Shown: piece after piece, positions 1 through 8,699 of the stretch
Layout of the letters: each line of letters opens with the position of its first letter
How positions within the stretch are numbered: the stretch's first letter is position 1
NCBI GenBank assembly: GCA_022823235.1
Contig: JAJDXO010000050.1
Span: 116,754 to 180,753, forward strand
DNA from: Rhodospirillales bacterium
GTDB lineage: Bacteria > Pseudomonadota > Alphaproteobacteria > Rhodospirillales > UBA2165
Reading direction: 5' to 3'
DNA: 64,000 bases
The notes under the pieces: generated by a model
What the model was told of the DNA's origin: nothing
Databases searched by the model: none
What the model saw: the letters and a program-made list of their open reading frames with translations, nothing else
Program-made: the position numbers and the translations under genes

Positions 1-374
1 CCGGGCAGGCCTATCTGGCCGCCTGTACGCCTCACCGTCAAAAGGCAATCTTAGATGTCCTGACGAGTTCCGATCACGAAGAATTTGAGATTGCCCGCAA
101 CACCCGCCGCATCAAATCAATTCTGAAAAAAACCCGCGAACAGGGCTATGCGGTCGGCACCGGACAGTACGGTCCGACGGCAATCCTGTCGGTTCCCGTT
201 GTCCCCACCAAAGAACCCATCTCATGCATCAACCTCGCCTTCATCGTATCCGCGGTCTCGCCGACGGAAATCGTCGATCAATACCTGCACACCCTGAAAT
301 CCGCCGCAGCGAATCTCGAGGATGCGCTTCGCGCGGCGGCGGAGTCGGGCCTACATCTACCGCACCTCGACTGA
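1..374 (+). CDS. IclR-family transcriptional regulator, C-terminal part (5' truncated by window edge)
   Basis: The frame is open from the first bases and ends at a TGA at 372-374, giving 123 residues. It starts GQAYLAACTPHRQ and continues with a GYAVGTGQYGPTAILSVPV segment and a long final helix. This pattern (G-AYLA near the start of the piece, GYA.....G, then a helical tail) is the effector-binding domain of IclR regulators. The helix-turn-helix part lies outside the window. The next gene on the same strand is a sulfatase followed by a TRAP transporter, so this protein plausibly senses a substrate of that cluster. The effector cannot be read from the sequence. Family assignment is fairly secure; the regulatory link is inference. 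Confidence 0.75.
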   Translation, partial: GQAYLAACTPHRQKAILDVLTSSDHEEFEIARNTRRIKSILKKTREQGYAVGTGQYGPTAILSVPVVPTKEPISCINLAFIVSAVSPTEIVDQYLHTLKSAAANLEDALRAAAESGLHLPHLD

Positions 375-380
375 GTCCAC

Positions 381-392
381 ATTGTAGACAAT
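381..392. promoter_or_regulatory. Perfect palindrome ATTGTAGACAAT upstream of sulfatase 1
   Basis: ATTGT and ACAAT are exact reverse complements around a 2-bp centre. The site sits 6 bp after the IclR stop codon and about 90 bp before the sulfatase start. Its shape (TTGT-N2-ACAA) is common for dimeric regulators, best known for GntR types and possible for IclR types. It is the only good palindrome in this 104-bp gap, so it is a candidate operator for the sulfatase-TRAP transcript. No -35/-10 pair is obvious. Confidence 0.35.
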
Positions 393-478
393 TTCGAACG
401 GGCAATTGAACCGCGACCCGATGTCTCGCTAGCGTGCAGCCACAAATCACGAAACGCAAAAATAGTGGAAGGCGCGCC

Positions 479-2074
479 ATGCAGGGAAGGCAGCCAAACT
501 TTTTGTTCATCGTGACGGACCAGCAACGCTGGGATCACTTGGGCTGTGCCGGCAACCCGCTTCTGAAAACACCCCATATCGATTCATTGGCGGCGAAAGG
601 GCGGCGGTTTAGCCGATTTTATGTTAATTCGGCCGTTTGCCAGACCAACCGCGCGACAATCATGACCGGCCAAACGGTCACTCAGCACGGTGTCCGGGTA
701 AACGGTATACCCATATCCCTTGATTCCGTTTGTTATCCTCATCTGCTGCAGGCCGGCGGATACGAGACGGCCCTGTTCGGAAAGGCGCACTTCCAGAACT
801 TCACCACCGAAGAAGCGAGACGGCAGCCCGGCGAAAATGGTCTGCAACCGCCGCCGGATGAACTCCGGGATTCCATCCGAAGCGTCCGGTCCGGTCCGCC
901 CTACCAGCGGGAACTCGGGTTCGACACGTCGGAAGACCCCGAGGCGGATGAACGGGAAGGACCCTACTACGGATTCGAACGCTTCCGGGTGTGTACCTGG
1001 CACGGCGACCAAGTACAGGGCCACTACTCCCACTGGCTGAGACAACGCTTCGCCGACGCCGACACCCGGCGGTCGGAACCCGATCCCCGTTACGACGCGC
1101 CCCAGGCCCGCAAACCCCGCATGCCGGAAGAGCTCTACCCCACCGGCTATATCGCCCGGATGACGCTCGATTATCTGGACGACTATGCGGCGCGGGGATC
1201 GGACAGGCCGTTCTTCGTCCAATGCAGTTTCCCGGACCCGCATCACCCGTTCACGCCTCCAGGGAAGTATTGGGACATGTACGATCCGGCGGACGTGAAC
1301 CTGCCGGACTCCTTTTATCACGAACCGCATGATCAGACGCCGGTGTTGGCCCGCTACCATGAGGAGTTGAACAGCGGCCAGGCAAATCGCGACTGGGTCA
1401 TGCCCTATGCCGTTCGCGAGCACGAGGCGAAGCAAATTACGGCGCTGACCTACGGCATGATCGGCTTCATTGACGACTCGGTCGGGCGCATCCTCGCCAA
1501 GCTGAAGGATCATGGCCTGGACCGGGATACGGTCATCATCTTTACCAGCGATCACGGTGACTGGATGGGCGACCACGGTCTGATGCAGAAGGCCCTGCTG
1601 CACTACCAGGGACTGATCCGCGTGCCCTTCATCTGGAGCGATCCCGCCGACCCCTCGGCGGGCCGCGCCACGGATGAATTCGCCTGTTCCCAGGACATCC
1701 CGAATTCGATTCTCGCACGCGCCGGCCTCGCCCCCTGCGCCGGTATGCAAGGCAAGGATCTCACCCGGATCATACTTGATGAAGAACCCTCCAGGCGCGA
1801 TGGGGTCCTGGTCGAGCAAATGACGACATTCACGCTCCCGGGGGACGATTTTCCCACCCGGGTCAAAACGTTTGTCGATCGGGACTGGCGGCTTTCCTAC
1901 TTCTCCACCAAGGAATGGGGCGAGTTGTACGACCTGAAGAACGACCCCGGAGAGATCGTCAACCTTTGGGCATCGCCGGATCACCGGACCGTCAGACTGG
2001 AACTGATGGAACATGCGATGAAGGAAATGGTGGCAAACGAATCTCTTTCACCAATCCAGATAAATGTCGGCTGA
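479..2074 (+). CDS. Sulfatase / alkaline-phosphatase-superfamily hydrolase 1
   Basis: This 531-residue protein belongs to the S1 sulfatase superfamily, which hydrolyses sulfate (sometimes phosphate or phosphonate) esters. The start at 479 is chosen because GGAAGG lies 6 nt upstream; a GTG at 434 is in frame but lacks such a site. FIVTDQQRW near residue 10 and SDHGDWMGDHG near residue 357 are the metal-binding segments. The nucleophile segment is CQTNR at residue 54, where family members usually have CxPxR or CxAxR for conversion of Cys to formylglycine. There is no signal peptide, so the enzyme should act in the cytoplasm. It is followed 40 bp later by a TRAP transporter. The closest relative in the window is the protein at 21252-22859, which has the same active-site pentapeptide. 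Confidence 0.88.
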   Translation: MQGRQPNFLFIVTDQQRWDHLGCAGNPLLKTPHIDSLAAKGRRFSRFYVNSAVCQTNRATIMTGQTVTQHGVRVNGIPISLDSVCYPHLLQAGGYETALFGKAHFQNFTTEEARRQPGENGLQPPPDELRDSIRSVRSGPPYQRELGFDTSEDPEADEREGPYYGFERFRVCTWHGDQVQGHYSHWLRQRFADADTRRSEPDPRYDAPQARKPRMPEELYPTGYIARMTLDYLDDYAARGSDRPFFVQCSFPDPHHPFTPPGKYWDMYDPADVNLPDSFYHEPHDQTPVLARYHEELNSGQANRDWVMPYAVREHEAKQITALTYGMIGFIDDSVGRILAKLKDHGLDRDTVIIFTSDHGDWMGDHGLMQKALLHYQGLIRVPFIWSDPADPSAGRATDEFACSQDIPNSILARAGLAPCAGMQGKDLTRIILDEEPSRRDGVLVEQMTTFTLPGDDFPTRVKTFVDRDWRLSYFSTKEWGELYDLKNDPGEIVNLWASPDHRTVRLELMEHAMKEMVANESLSPIQINVG

Positions 2075-2114
2075 CCGTCAGCCGAACTTCCAACAACCTA
2101 GAAGGGAGGAAGAA

Positions 2115-3206
2115 ATGAGAAACGAACAGAAAATTGCCCAAACGAACAAACAGGCCATCCGAAAAACACTGCTATGTCTGGCGGGTGCCGTCATCGTGGC
2201 GCCGATATTTACCGCGACACCAGCCATGGCCGAGCCGAAAGAGCTCATTTTCAATGTCTTCTTCCCCCAACGGGCGCCGATTTGGGGGGGAGCGCTTAAA
2301 CCCTGGTACGAACAAGCTGTGGCGAATTCGAACGGGACGATCAAAATCAAGGTCCCGACGGCCAGTTTGGCTCCCGCGCCACGGCAGTTTGATATCGTTC
2401 AAGACGGCGTCGCCGACATCACAATTTCCGCAACCCTGTTCAGGCGGCAAATCGTTCTCCCCAACATGACATTCGTGCCCTTCCTGGCCCGCCAAACCTA
2501 CGCCGCCTCGAATGCGCTTTGGGCGACCCATGAGAAATATTTTGCCGCCGCAAATGAGTACAAGGGTTTCAAACTGCTATCGATCTGGAATCTGGGCGCC
2601 TCCCAGATTCAGACCATCTCCCGCCCTGTAAACAGCATTGCTGATCTCAAAAGCCTGAAGATCAGGACGTCGCCGGGTGTCGAAACAGCCATGCTCAAAG
2701 CTCTGGGCGGTACGCCGATACCCGCGCCAGGTGTCAAGATGTTCGAACTGGTGAATGGTGGGGTTGTCGACGGAAACATGTCGGCCCTCGGACCGGCCAT
2801 GACCCTCGGCTTGCCGGCAAAGATCAGACATATCACTGAATTTCCCGGCGGATTAAATCGTGTGACGTTCAGCCTGATCATGGAAGCAAAGTCATTCGCC
2901 GGATTGCCGGCGGACGCACGGCGGGCGTTGACCGCCCATGCCGGCGGTGAACTCGGGACAAAGCTTGGTTTTGTCGAAGAAGCCGTCACCCGGCGGGCGC
3001 GCATGGTGTTCAAAAAAGCAGGCACGACATTCGCCGACGCCTCACCGGAATTCCAGGCGGCCATGGCCAAATCATTGCAGTTCGTTGAGCAGGACTGGAT
3101 CAAGCAGGCCGGAAAAAAGGGTGTGGATGGCAAGGCCGCCCTGGCGTTTTACAGGCAACGCGTCGCGGCATTCAAACCACCCCCCGGGAAAGGCATGAAG
3201 AAGTAG
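2115..3206 (+). CDS. dctP: TRAP transporter solute-binding protein, DctP type
   Basis: This 363-residue periplasmic protein captures an organic acid and delivers it to the membrane components encoded next. The start at 2115 follows a strong GGGAGGA ribosome site. Residues 1-40 form a basic, then hydrophobic signal peptide ending ATPAMA before EPKEL. The mature part has the DctP pattern, including the segment IADLKSLKIRTSPG near residue 180 and its conserved Arg, which in the family binds the substrate carboxylate. Gene order sulfatase-DctP-DctQ-DctM suggests that the ligand is an acid used by the downstream hydroxylases. The ligand itself is unknown. Confidence 0.9.
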   Translation: MRNEQKIAQTNKQAIRKTLLCLAGAVIVAPIFTATPAMAEPKELIFNVFFPQRAPIWGGALKPWYEQAVANSNGTIKIKVPTASLAPAPRQFDIVQDGVADITISATLFRRQIVLPNMTFVPFLARQTYAASNALWATHEKYFAAANEYKGFKLLSIWNLGASQIQTISRPVNSIADLKSLKIRTSPGVETAMLKALGGTPIPAPGVKMFELVNGGVVDGNMSALGPAMTLGLPAKIRHITEFPGGLNRVTFSLIMEAKSFAGLPADARRALTAHAGGELGTKLGFVEEAVTRRARMVFKKAGTTFADASPEFQAAMAKSLQFVEQDWIKQAGKKGVDGKAALAFYRQRVAAFKPPPGKGMKK

Positions 3207-3256
3207 CTGCCGCTGTTTCGGCACGCACTTCATTAACCTGACGAAGGATCGGCAAC

Positions 3257-3901
3257 GTGGCCTCCGACCTGGAAAAACCGGCTCCGGCATCCAACGGGAT
3301 GCCGGAGCGGCCGGACTATTCACCGGCGGGTCAATGGCGGGCATTTCGTGCCGGCCTGCGGGGATCCGTACGAGACGCCGTTGCGTCCGGCACGTCCGGG
3401 CGAATGACCGGCCGCGTGGCCGGCACGTTCGCGGCTTTCTCGGCCCTTTGCATCGCTTGCCTTCTAACGGTGATGTTCGTCTCGGTGACGTTCCGCTACG
3501 TCCTCAATACGCCGATCGCCGTCTCGGAAGAACTGACGGCCTGGCTGCTTGGCCTGACGATTTTTTCGGCGTTTCCGTTCGTCACCATGGAGAAATCACA
3601 CATCCAAATCGAGCTTTTGATCGGGTTGGTTCGCGGGCGTCCAAAACTGGAGCGGTTACGGCAATTCCTGGTCGACCTTGGGACCCTTGCCATGGTCGTT
3701 TTCCTGGGGACACGTCTTTGGGAGCAGGCGACCCGCTATATGGAGCGGCTCGTGGTGAGCGAAGGCCAGGAGTGGCCCCTGGCACCCATCGTCTTTGTGT
3801 TCGTCGGGTTATTGGCCATCGCTACGTGGGTATTCGCGCTTGTGATTCTCGCCGATATGCGGCGGTCGAGACGCGAGGGCCGCAACGCGGGTACGAGTTA
3901 G
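3257..3901 (+). CDS. dctQ: TRAP transporter small permease, DctQ type
   Basis: This 214-residue protein has four hydrophobic helices, roughly at residues 55-80, 90-115, 135-155 and 170-200, which is the DctQ topology. A GTG start at 3257 is supported by AAGGA 8 nt upstream. The N-terminal 50 residues are rich in Pro, Gly and Arg and form a longer cytoplasmic tail than usual, so a later start is possible. It sits between the binding protein and the large permease with 50-bp and 9-bp gaps, so the three form one transcription unit. DctQ is needed for assembly with DctM in the inner membrane. Confidence 0.88.
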   Translation: MASDLEKPAPASNGMPERPDYSPAGQWRAFRAGLRGSVRDAVASGTSGRMTGRVAGTFAAFSALCIACLLTVMFVSVTFRYVLNTPIAVSEELTAWLLGLTIFSAFPFVTMEKSHIQIELLIGLVRGRPKLERLRQFLVDLGTLAMVVFLGTRLWEQATRYMERLVVSEGQEWPLAPIVFVFVGLLAIATWVFALVILADMRRSRREGRNAGTS

Positions 3902-3910
3902 GCCGGTCCC

Positions 3911-5227
3911 ATGATTCCCGTTCTCATTGGAATTGCCGCCCTCCTGATAATAGGTGGTTTCGGCTTTCCGCTCGGCCTCGCCCTCATGCTCATCGGATAT
4001 GTCGGCTTTGGGGTCATGCACCCGAAGGGGCTGGACGCGGCCAGTACCGTGGCGGGCCAGCAGATCCTCGAGTTGGCGCTCAACTTCCAGTTCGCGGTGC
4101 TGCCGCTGTTCCTGTTGATGGGCGTGTTTGTCAACCGGTCGGGTATCTCCGACGACCTCTACGAAACCGCCAACCGGTGGTTCGGCCATATGAAGGGCGG
4201 TCTGGCCATTTCCACGGTGGCCGCCTGCGGCGGATTTGCGGCGATTTCGGGGTCCTCGGTCGCAACCGCCGCCACAATGGCCCGCGTCGCCGTCCCGTCC
4301 ATGCGCAAATACAAGTATAACGATGCCTTCTCGGCCGGGACGGTCGCCGCCGGCGGCACCATGGGCATACTCATCCCGCCCTCGGGCGCGCTCATTATTT
4401 ACGGGCTCATCGCCGAGGTGGACATCGCCAAATTATTCGTGGCCGGCATCGTGCCGGGGCTGATCACCATCGCCGCCTATATGGTGGTGATCCGCCTAGT
4501 CTGCATGGTCAAACCGGACTGGGGTCCGCCCGCCGAACGCTTTTCCTGGCGGGAGAGGCTGACCACCGTCTACAAGGTCTGGGGAATCGTCTTCCTGTTT
4601 TTTCTGATCATGGGCGGTATTTTTCTCGGTGTCTTCACGCCATCCGAAGCGGGCGGGATCGGAGCGGCCGGCGCTCTGGTCTTCGCTATGGCCCGCGGCC
4701 GGATGAATTGGCGGGTATTTTTCGATTCACTGCTGGAGGCGGGGAAAACCACCGCCACCGTGTTCACGGTCGCCTTCGGCGCTCTCATGCTGAACCAATT
4801 CGTCAATATCGCCGGCGCGCCCGAGGATGTGCTCGGATTCATCCGCGGGCTCAATATTTCGCCGTGGATGGTCGTTGTCGTGGTTCTGCTCTGTTACGTC
4901 GTGCTCGGCATGTTCATCGACGGCATCGCCATGATCTTCCTGACCGTGCCGATTTTCGTGCCGCTGATCGAAGGATTGGGGCTTCCCATCGATCCGGGCC
5001 TGGTGCTGATCTGGTGGGGCATCGTCCTGGTGATGGTGGTGGAGATCAGCCTGATCACTCCGCCCATCGGTATGAATGTATTCGTTATCTCCTCCATGCT
5101 GCCCGATGTGAGCCTCAAGCAGGTGTTCCAGGGGATCGTTCCGTTCTTCGTCGCCGACATCGGGAGATTGGCGCTCGTGGTCATTTTTCCAGCGACGGCC
5201 CTTTGGCTAACGCAATTTATGGGCTAG
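3911..5227 (+). CDS. dctM: TRAP transporter large permease, DctM type
   Basis: This 438-residue membrane protein is nearly all hydrophobic helices, matching the 12-helix DctM subunit that carries out sodium-coupled solute translocation. Diagnostic stretches are FAAISGSSVATAATMA near residue 115, GTMGILIPPSGALIIYG near residue 150, and WWGIVLVMVVEISLITPPIGMN near residue 370. The ATG at 3911 lies 9 bp after the DctQ stop, and its own stop is 3 bp before the start of the flavin hydroxylase gene. Transport and the following catabolic genes are therefore probably cotranscribed. Confidence 0.93.
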   Translation: MIPVLIGIAALLIIGGFGFPLGLALMLIGYVGFGVMHPKGLDAASTVAGQQILELALNFQFAVLPLFLLMGVFVNRSGISDDLYETANRWFGHMKGGLAISTVAACGGFAAISGSSVATAATMARVAVPSMRKYKYNDAFSAGTVAAGGTMGILIPPSGALIIYGLIAEVDIAKLFVAGIVPGLITIAAYMVVIRLVCMVKPDWGPPAERFSWRERLTTVYKVWGIVFLFFLIMGGIFLGVFTPSEAGGIGAAGALVFAMARGRMNWRVFFDSLLEAGKTTATVFTVAFGALMLNQFVNIAGAPEDVLGFIRGLNISPWMVVVVVLLCYVVLGMFIDGIAMIFLTVPIFVPLIEGLGLPIDPGLVLIWWGIVLVMVVEISLITPPIGMNVFVISSMLPDVSLKQVFQGIVPFFVADIGRLALVVIFPATALWLTQFMG

Positions 5228-5230
5228 CCG

Positions 5231-6841
5231 ATGACCAACGCCACCATCCTGATCGCCGGCGCCGGGCCTGTGGGGCTGACGGCGGCTTGCGTGATGGCTC
5301 ATCTCGGTGTGCCCGTCACGGTCATCGATAAGAGCCCGACGCCAACGCGCCATCCCAAGATGGACATTACCAATGCGCGGAGCATGGAACTGTTCCGCAA
5401 ATATGGCCTCGAGGATGCGTTGCGCGCGGTCGCGGTCCCGGATACGCATCCGTTCGACGTGTCCTGGATCACCACCCTGGCCGGGCATGAGCTGCACCGC
5501 TTCAACTACAAGAGCCCGGCCGAGCTTCGGACTCAATACCGCGATATCAATGACGGGACGCAGCCTCAAGTTCCGCCGATGCGGGTATCGCAGGTCGAAA
5601 TCGAACCTGTCCTCCGGAGGGCCGCGGTTGAAAACCCACTGATCACCGAACGGTTCGGCGTGGCCATCGAGGGTTTGGAGCAAGGGCCTGCCGGCGTCGT
5701 CGCAATGCTGAGGGATCAGGAAACCGGTGAAACGGAGGAGATTAAGTGCGACTATCTGGTCGGTTGCGACGGCGGCAACAGCGTCGTGCGGCAGACCCTG
5801 GATATCGGCCTTGAGGGCGAGGCCGACCTCGGCGAGCGTTTCATGATCCATTTCCACTCGCAGGACAGGGACCTTCTCCAGCGGTTTGGCATTGCCTGGC
5901 ACTATCAATCTTCGCGCGGCTCGATGATCGCGCAGAACGACGACGATATCTGGACCCTCCATACCATACCCGGGCCGGATCCCGACGGGTACATGCCGAC
6001 ACCCGAGGAGAGGCTGGTCCGCTACACGGGGCGGGAATTCAATTTCGACATCAAGGTGGCAAACCATTGGCGGCCCCATCTGCTGGTGGCTGAGAAATAT
6101 AGCCAGGGGAACGTGTTCCTGGCGGGCGACGCCGCCCACCAATATATCCCGACGGGGGGATACGGAATGAACACCGGCGTCGGCGATGCCGTCGATATCG
6201 GATGGAAACTAGCAGCGGTGGCGAAAGGATACGGCGGCCCGGGGCTCCTGGCCTCCTATGATCTTGAACGGCGGCCCATCGGGGTCCGTAACCGGGGTGG
6301 TTCGGGCCGGCACGCCGGTGTCCGTATGGATATTCAGGCGGTATATGCCGAAGAATTCGCCTCGGATATCGAGGGCGACGAAGACCGGAGGGCCCGCGCC
6401 GCGCAGCGGATTGCCGCGCTTGGAAACGCGGAAAACGAAAGCTGGGGCATCGAATACGGCTATGCCTACCCCGACTCCCCCGTCATTTGCGGCGAGGCAG
6501 ACGCCGAGATATCCACCGATCCCGTCCGGTACGTTCCGACGACGGCGCCGGGCGCACGGCTTCCATCCTGTTATCTGCGAGACGGCACGGCCCTTTTCGA
6601 CCGCCTGGGCCCCTGGTTCACCCTGATCAGTTTCGCCGGGGCGCCCGAGACGGCGTGGGGCGAGGCGGCCGGGAAGATCGGCGTGCCGCTCGCTGTGCTC
6701 ACATTGGACGAGCCGGACCTCGGCGGGATTTACGGAGCCGATCTGATCCTGGTCCGGCCCGACCATCATGTGGCGTGGCGGGGCCGGAACGACGGCGCCC
6801 CCCTGCCCCCGAAGATTTTGAAAACCGCCCTGGGGCGGTAG
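5231..6841 (+). CDS. FAD-dependent aromatic hydroxylase 1 (PheA/TfdB family)
   Basis: This 536-residue enzyme is a class A flavoprotein monooxygenase that would add a hydroxyl group to a phenolic ring using NAD(P)H and oxygen. Visible motifs are the FAD-binding GAGPVG at residues 10-15, the CDYLVGCDGGNSVVR motif near residue 177, and GDAAHQ near residue 299 followed by GMNTGVGDAVDIGWKL. The length and the thioredoxin-like C-terminal extension fit the phenol/2,4-dichlorophenol hydroxylase group. It starts 3 bp after the DctM stop. A GST of the LinD type follows, which suggests hydroquinone-type intermediates. The exact substrate is unknown. Confidence 0.88.
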   Translation: MTNATILIAGAGPVGLTAACVMAHLGVPVTVIDKSPTPTRHPKMDITNARSMELFRKYGLEDALRAVAVPDTHPFDVSWITTLAGHELHRFNYKSPAELRTQYRDINDGTQPQVPPMRVSQVEIEPVLRRAAVENPLITERFGVAIEGLEQGPAGVVAMLRDQETGETEEIKCDYLVGCDGGNSVVRQTLDIGLEGEADLGERFMIHFHSQDRDLLQRFGIAWHYQSSRGSMIAQNDDDIWTLHTIPGPDPDGYMPTPEERLVRYTGREFNFDIKVANHWRPHLLVAEKYSQGNVFLAGDAAHQYIPTGGYGMNTGVGDAVDIGWKLAAVAKGYGGPGLLASYDLERRPIGVRNRGGSGRHAGVRMDIQAVYAEEFASDIEGDEDRRARAAQRIAALGNAENESWGIEYGYAYPDSPVICGEADAEISTDPVRYVPTTAPGARLPSCYLRDGTALFDRLGPWFTLISFAGAPETAWGEAAGKIGVPLAVLTLDEPDLGGIYGADLILVRPDHHVAWRGRNDGAPLPPKILKTALGR

Positions 6842-6864
6842 CGACAGCAAATGAAGGTGACGAA

Positions 6865-7842
6865 ATGAACGAAACGAATGTCAGCGAACTTGCAGCCAAG
6901 GCGAACGAAGCCCTGACCGATCCGGAACGCAACCGGACAGTGGGAGACGACCCGAACCCGCGGTTCGAACTCTATCACATGGCATTTTCCCTTTGTTCCC
7001 ACAAGGTGCGGACCACCCTGGCCGAGAAGGGCGCGAACTATACCGGGCACGATATGATTTTTCCGGTTGAGAACTATGCTCCCGACTACGTCCGTCTGCG
7101 GCTGAAAGGGGGCGAGCAGCTCGAACAGGTGAGCGATTATACCGGCCGCTCTTCGACGACCACGGAGGGCTTCGATCCCTGCGTGGTACCGACGTTGGTG
7201 GACCACGAGGCCAACCGGGTCGTCATCGATTCAAAGGCGATCTGCGAATACATCAATGAAACGGCTCCTGGAGCGGATCTGGTGCCCGACGACATTGCCG
7301 GCGAAGTGCTGCGTCAGGTTGAGATCGTCGACGGTACGCCTCATGTCGCCGTTCTCTATGGCAAACATCCGGGCAACGATACACGCCCGGCGCCTGTCGC
7401 CGAACGAATGGAGGGCGTACATGCAAGGAAGTGCGAACACCTGGGGCAGCTTCTGGAAGAGGTAAAAGGGGATGAGGCCCTCAAGCGGGCCTACCGCAAC
7501 AAAATTGCCAAGGAAACGGCTGCGGCCAAATTCATTGCGACGCCCGAGGACATGCAGAATGCGGTCGATGAAATCGCCGGGATCATCGGGCGGCTCGACG
7601 CTGACCTCGAGAAGGCCGCCGGCGATTGGATTTGCGGAGAACGATACACCCTGGCCGACGTTTGCTGGGGGGTGAGCCTGTTCCGACTCAAATGGCTGGG
7701 CCTCGGCTGGCTGTGGGAGGACGACGGTCCCGCGGCTTCGCCGCGGGTCGAGGCCTATACCCAGCGGCTGATGGAGCGGCCCGGTTTCCGAAAGGCGGTC
7801 ATCGAGCATCCCGGCGTGCCGCCCTCTCCCCATCTCGTATGA
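6865..7842 (+). CDS. Glutathione S-transferase-like protein, LinD (dichlorohydroquinone dechlorinase) type
   Basis: This 325-residue protein has an N-terminal thioredoxin fold beginning PRFELYHMAFSLCSHKVR (about residues 32-49) and a C-terminal helical domain containing GDWICGERYTLADVCW. As I recall it, LinD of lindane degraders shares the extended N terminus, the CS-KVR motif, the conserved SKAIC segment and the overall length, so this looks like that subfamily and not an ordinary GST. LinD reductively removes chloride from chlorohydroquinones with glutathione. Here Cys44-Ser45 would be the catalytic pair. The start at 6865 is preceded by AAGGTGA. The neighbours are ring hydroxylases. Activity on a halogenated compound is inference. 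Confidence 0.8.
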   Translation: MNETNVSELAAKANEALTDPERNRTVGDDPNPRFELYHMAFSLCSHKVRTTLAEKGANYTGHDMIFPVENYAPDYVRLRLKGGEQLEQVSDYTGRSSTTTEGFDPCVVPTLVDHEANRVVIDSKAICEYINETAPGADLVPDDIAGEVLRQVEIVDGTPHVAVLYGKHPGNDTRPAPVAERMEGVHARKCEHLGQLLEEVKGDEALKRAYRNKIAKETAAAKFIATPEDMQNAVDEIAGIIGRLDADLEKAAGDWICGERYTLADVCWGVSLFRLKWLGLGWLWEDDGPAASPRVEAYTQRLMERPGFRKAVIEHPGVPPSPHLV

Positions 7843-7894
7843 GCGGCTGAACCCTCAGGCGTTCAACCACCGAATTTCAAGGATCGGAACAGTT

Positions 7895-8683
7895 ATGACG
7901 AATGCACCATTTCTCCTGGACCAACAAGACGCCGTGGTCGTTATTTCGATCAATGATGCGCCCTGGAACAAGATGTCGGTTGCCTTCATGGACGAACTCG
8001 AGGTCTTGGTCGGAAGGCTGGCGGAGGATGACTCGGTCCGAGCCGTCGTGATTACCGGCGAAGGCGACAAGAATTTTTCCGTTGGAATGGATTTGAAGGA
8101 ACTTCCCAAGGTACTGAAGGAACGCGGTGGCCGGGGCAGATTTTACGAGCAGCGCAAGCGGGTTCTCGGCGCGATTGAAAATATGGGCAAACCCTGGATC
8201 GCGACCTTGTTCGGCTACTGCCTCGGCGGGGGTCTTGAAATTCCCCTGGCCTGTCATATGCGACTCGCCGCGGAAGAAGGAGCCCAAATCGGGCTGCCGG
8301 AAATGGATCTCGGCGCTGTGCCGGCCTGGGGCGGCAGCGCCCGTTTGCCGCGGGTCGTCGGCCGTACCCACGCGATCGATATGATTCTCCGGGGAAAGAA
8401 GATTTCCGGCCCCGAGGCTTATCGGATCGGCTTGGCCAACGAGGTATGGCCCCTGGGCGAGTTAAAGGCACAGGCCATAAAATTGGCCCACGAATTGGCC
8501 GCCCAGCCGCGGCTGTCGGTCAAGACAATGCTTGACTGCCTCGTTGGCTGCGAATCCAAGACATTGGAGGAATCATTGGCCGACGAACGCGCGGCCTCGC
8601 TGATGTGCGCCGACTCGCCGGACCAGCAGGAAGGCCGCCGAGCATTCCTGGAAAAACGGCAACCGGTTTTCAATCAAGCGTAG
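7895..8683 (+). CDS. Enoyl-CoA hydratase/isomerase family protein
   Basis: This 262-residue protein has the crotonase fold. The oxyanion-hole segment FGYCLGGGLEIPLACHMRLA lies near residues 107-126 and GLPEMDLGAVPAWGGSARLPR near 133-153. The Glu in GLPEMD occupies the position of a catalytic Glu of hydratases, while the second usual Glu is not obvious, so a hydrolase, isomerase or aldolase role is possible. It begins 52 bp after the GST, with AAGGA upstream, and lies between two flavin hydroxylases. Its presence suggests that ring-cleavage or side-chain products are handled as CoA esters in this pathway. Confidence 0.85.
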   Translation: MTNAPFLLDQQDAVVVISINDAPWNKMSVAFMDELEVLVGRLAEDDSVRAVVITGEGDKNFSVGMDLKELPKVLKERGGRGRFYEQRKRVLGAIENMGKPWIATLFGYCLGGGLEIPLACHMRLAAEEGAQIGLPEMDLGAVPAWGGSARLPRVVGRTHAIDMILRGKKISGPEAYRIGLANEVWPLGELKAQAIKLAHELAAQPRLSVKTMLDCLVGCESKTLEESLADERAASLMCADSPDQQEGRRAFLEKRQPVFNQA

Positions 8684-8699
8684 GCGGGTTCACCAGGAA

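Noticed and set aside
584..2014. Long antisense open frame (476 codons) opposite sulfatase 1
   Set aside because: Its sequence is low-complexity and shows no family motif. The + strand has a complete sulfatase with a ribosome site.
5207..6142. Antisense open frame opposite flavin hydroxylase 1
   Set aside because: It is a by-product of GC-rich codon use; no start signal and no recognisable domain.
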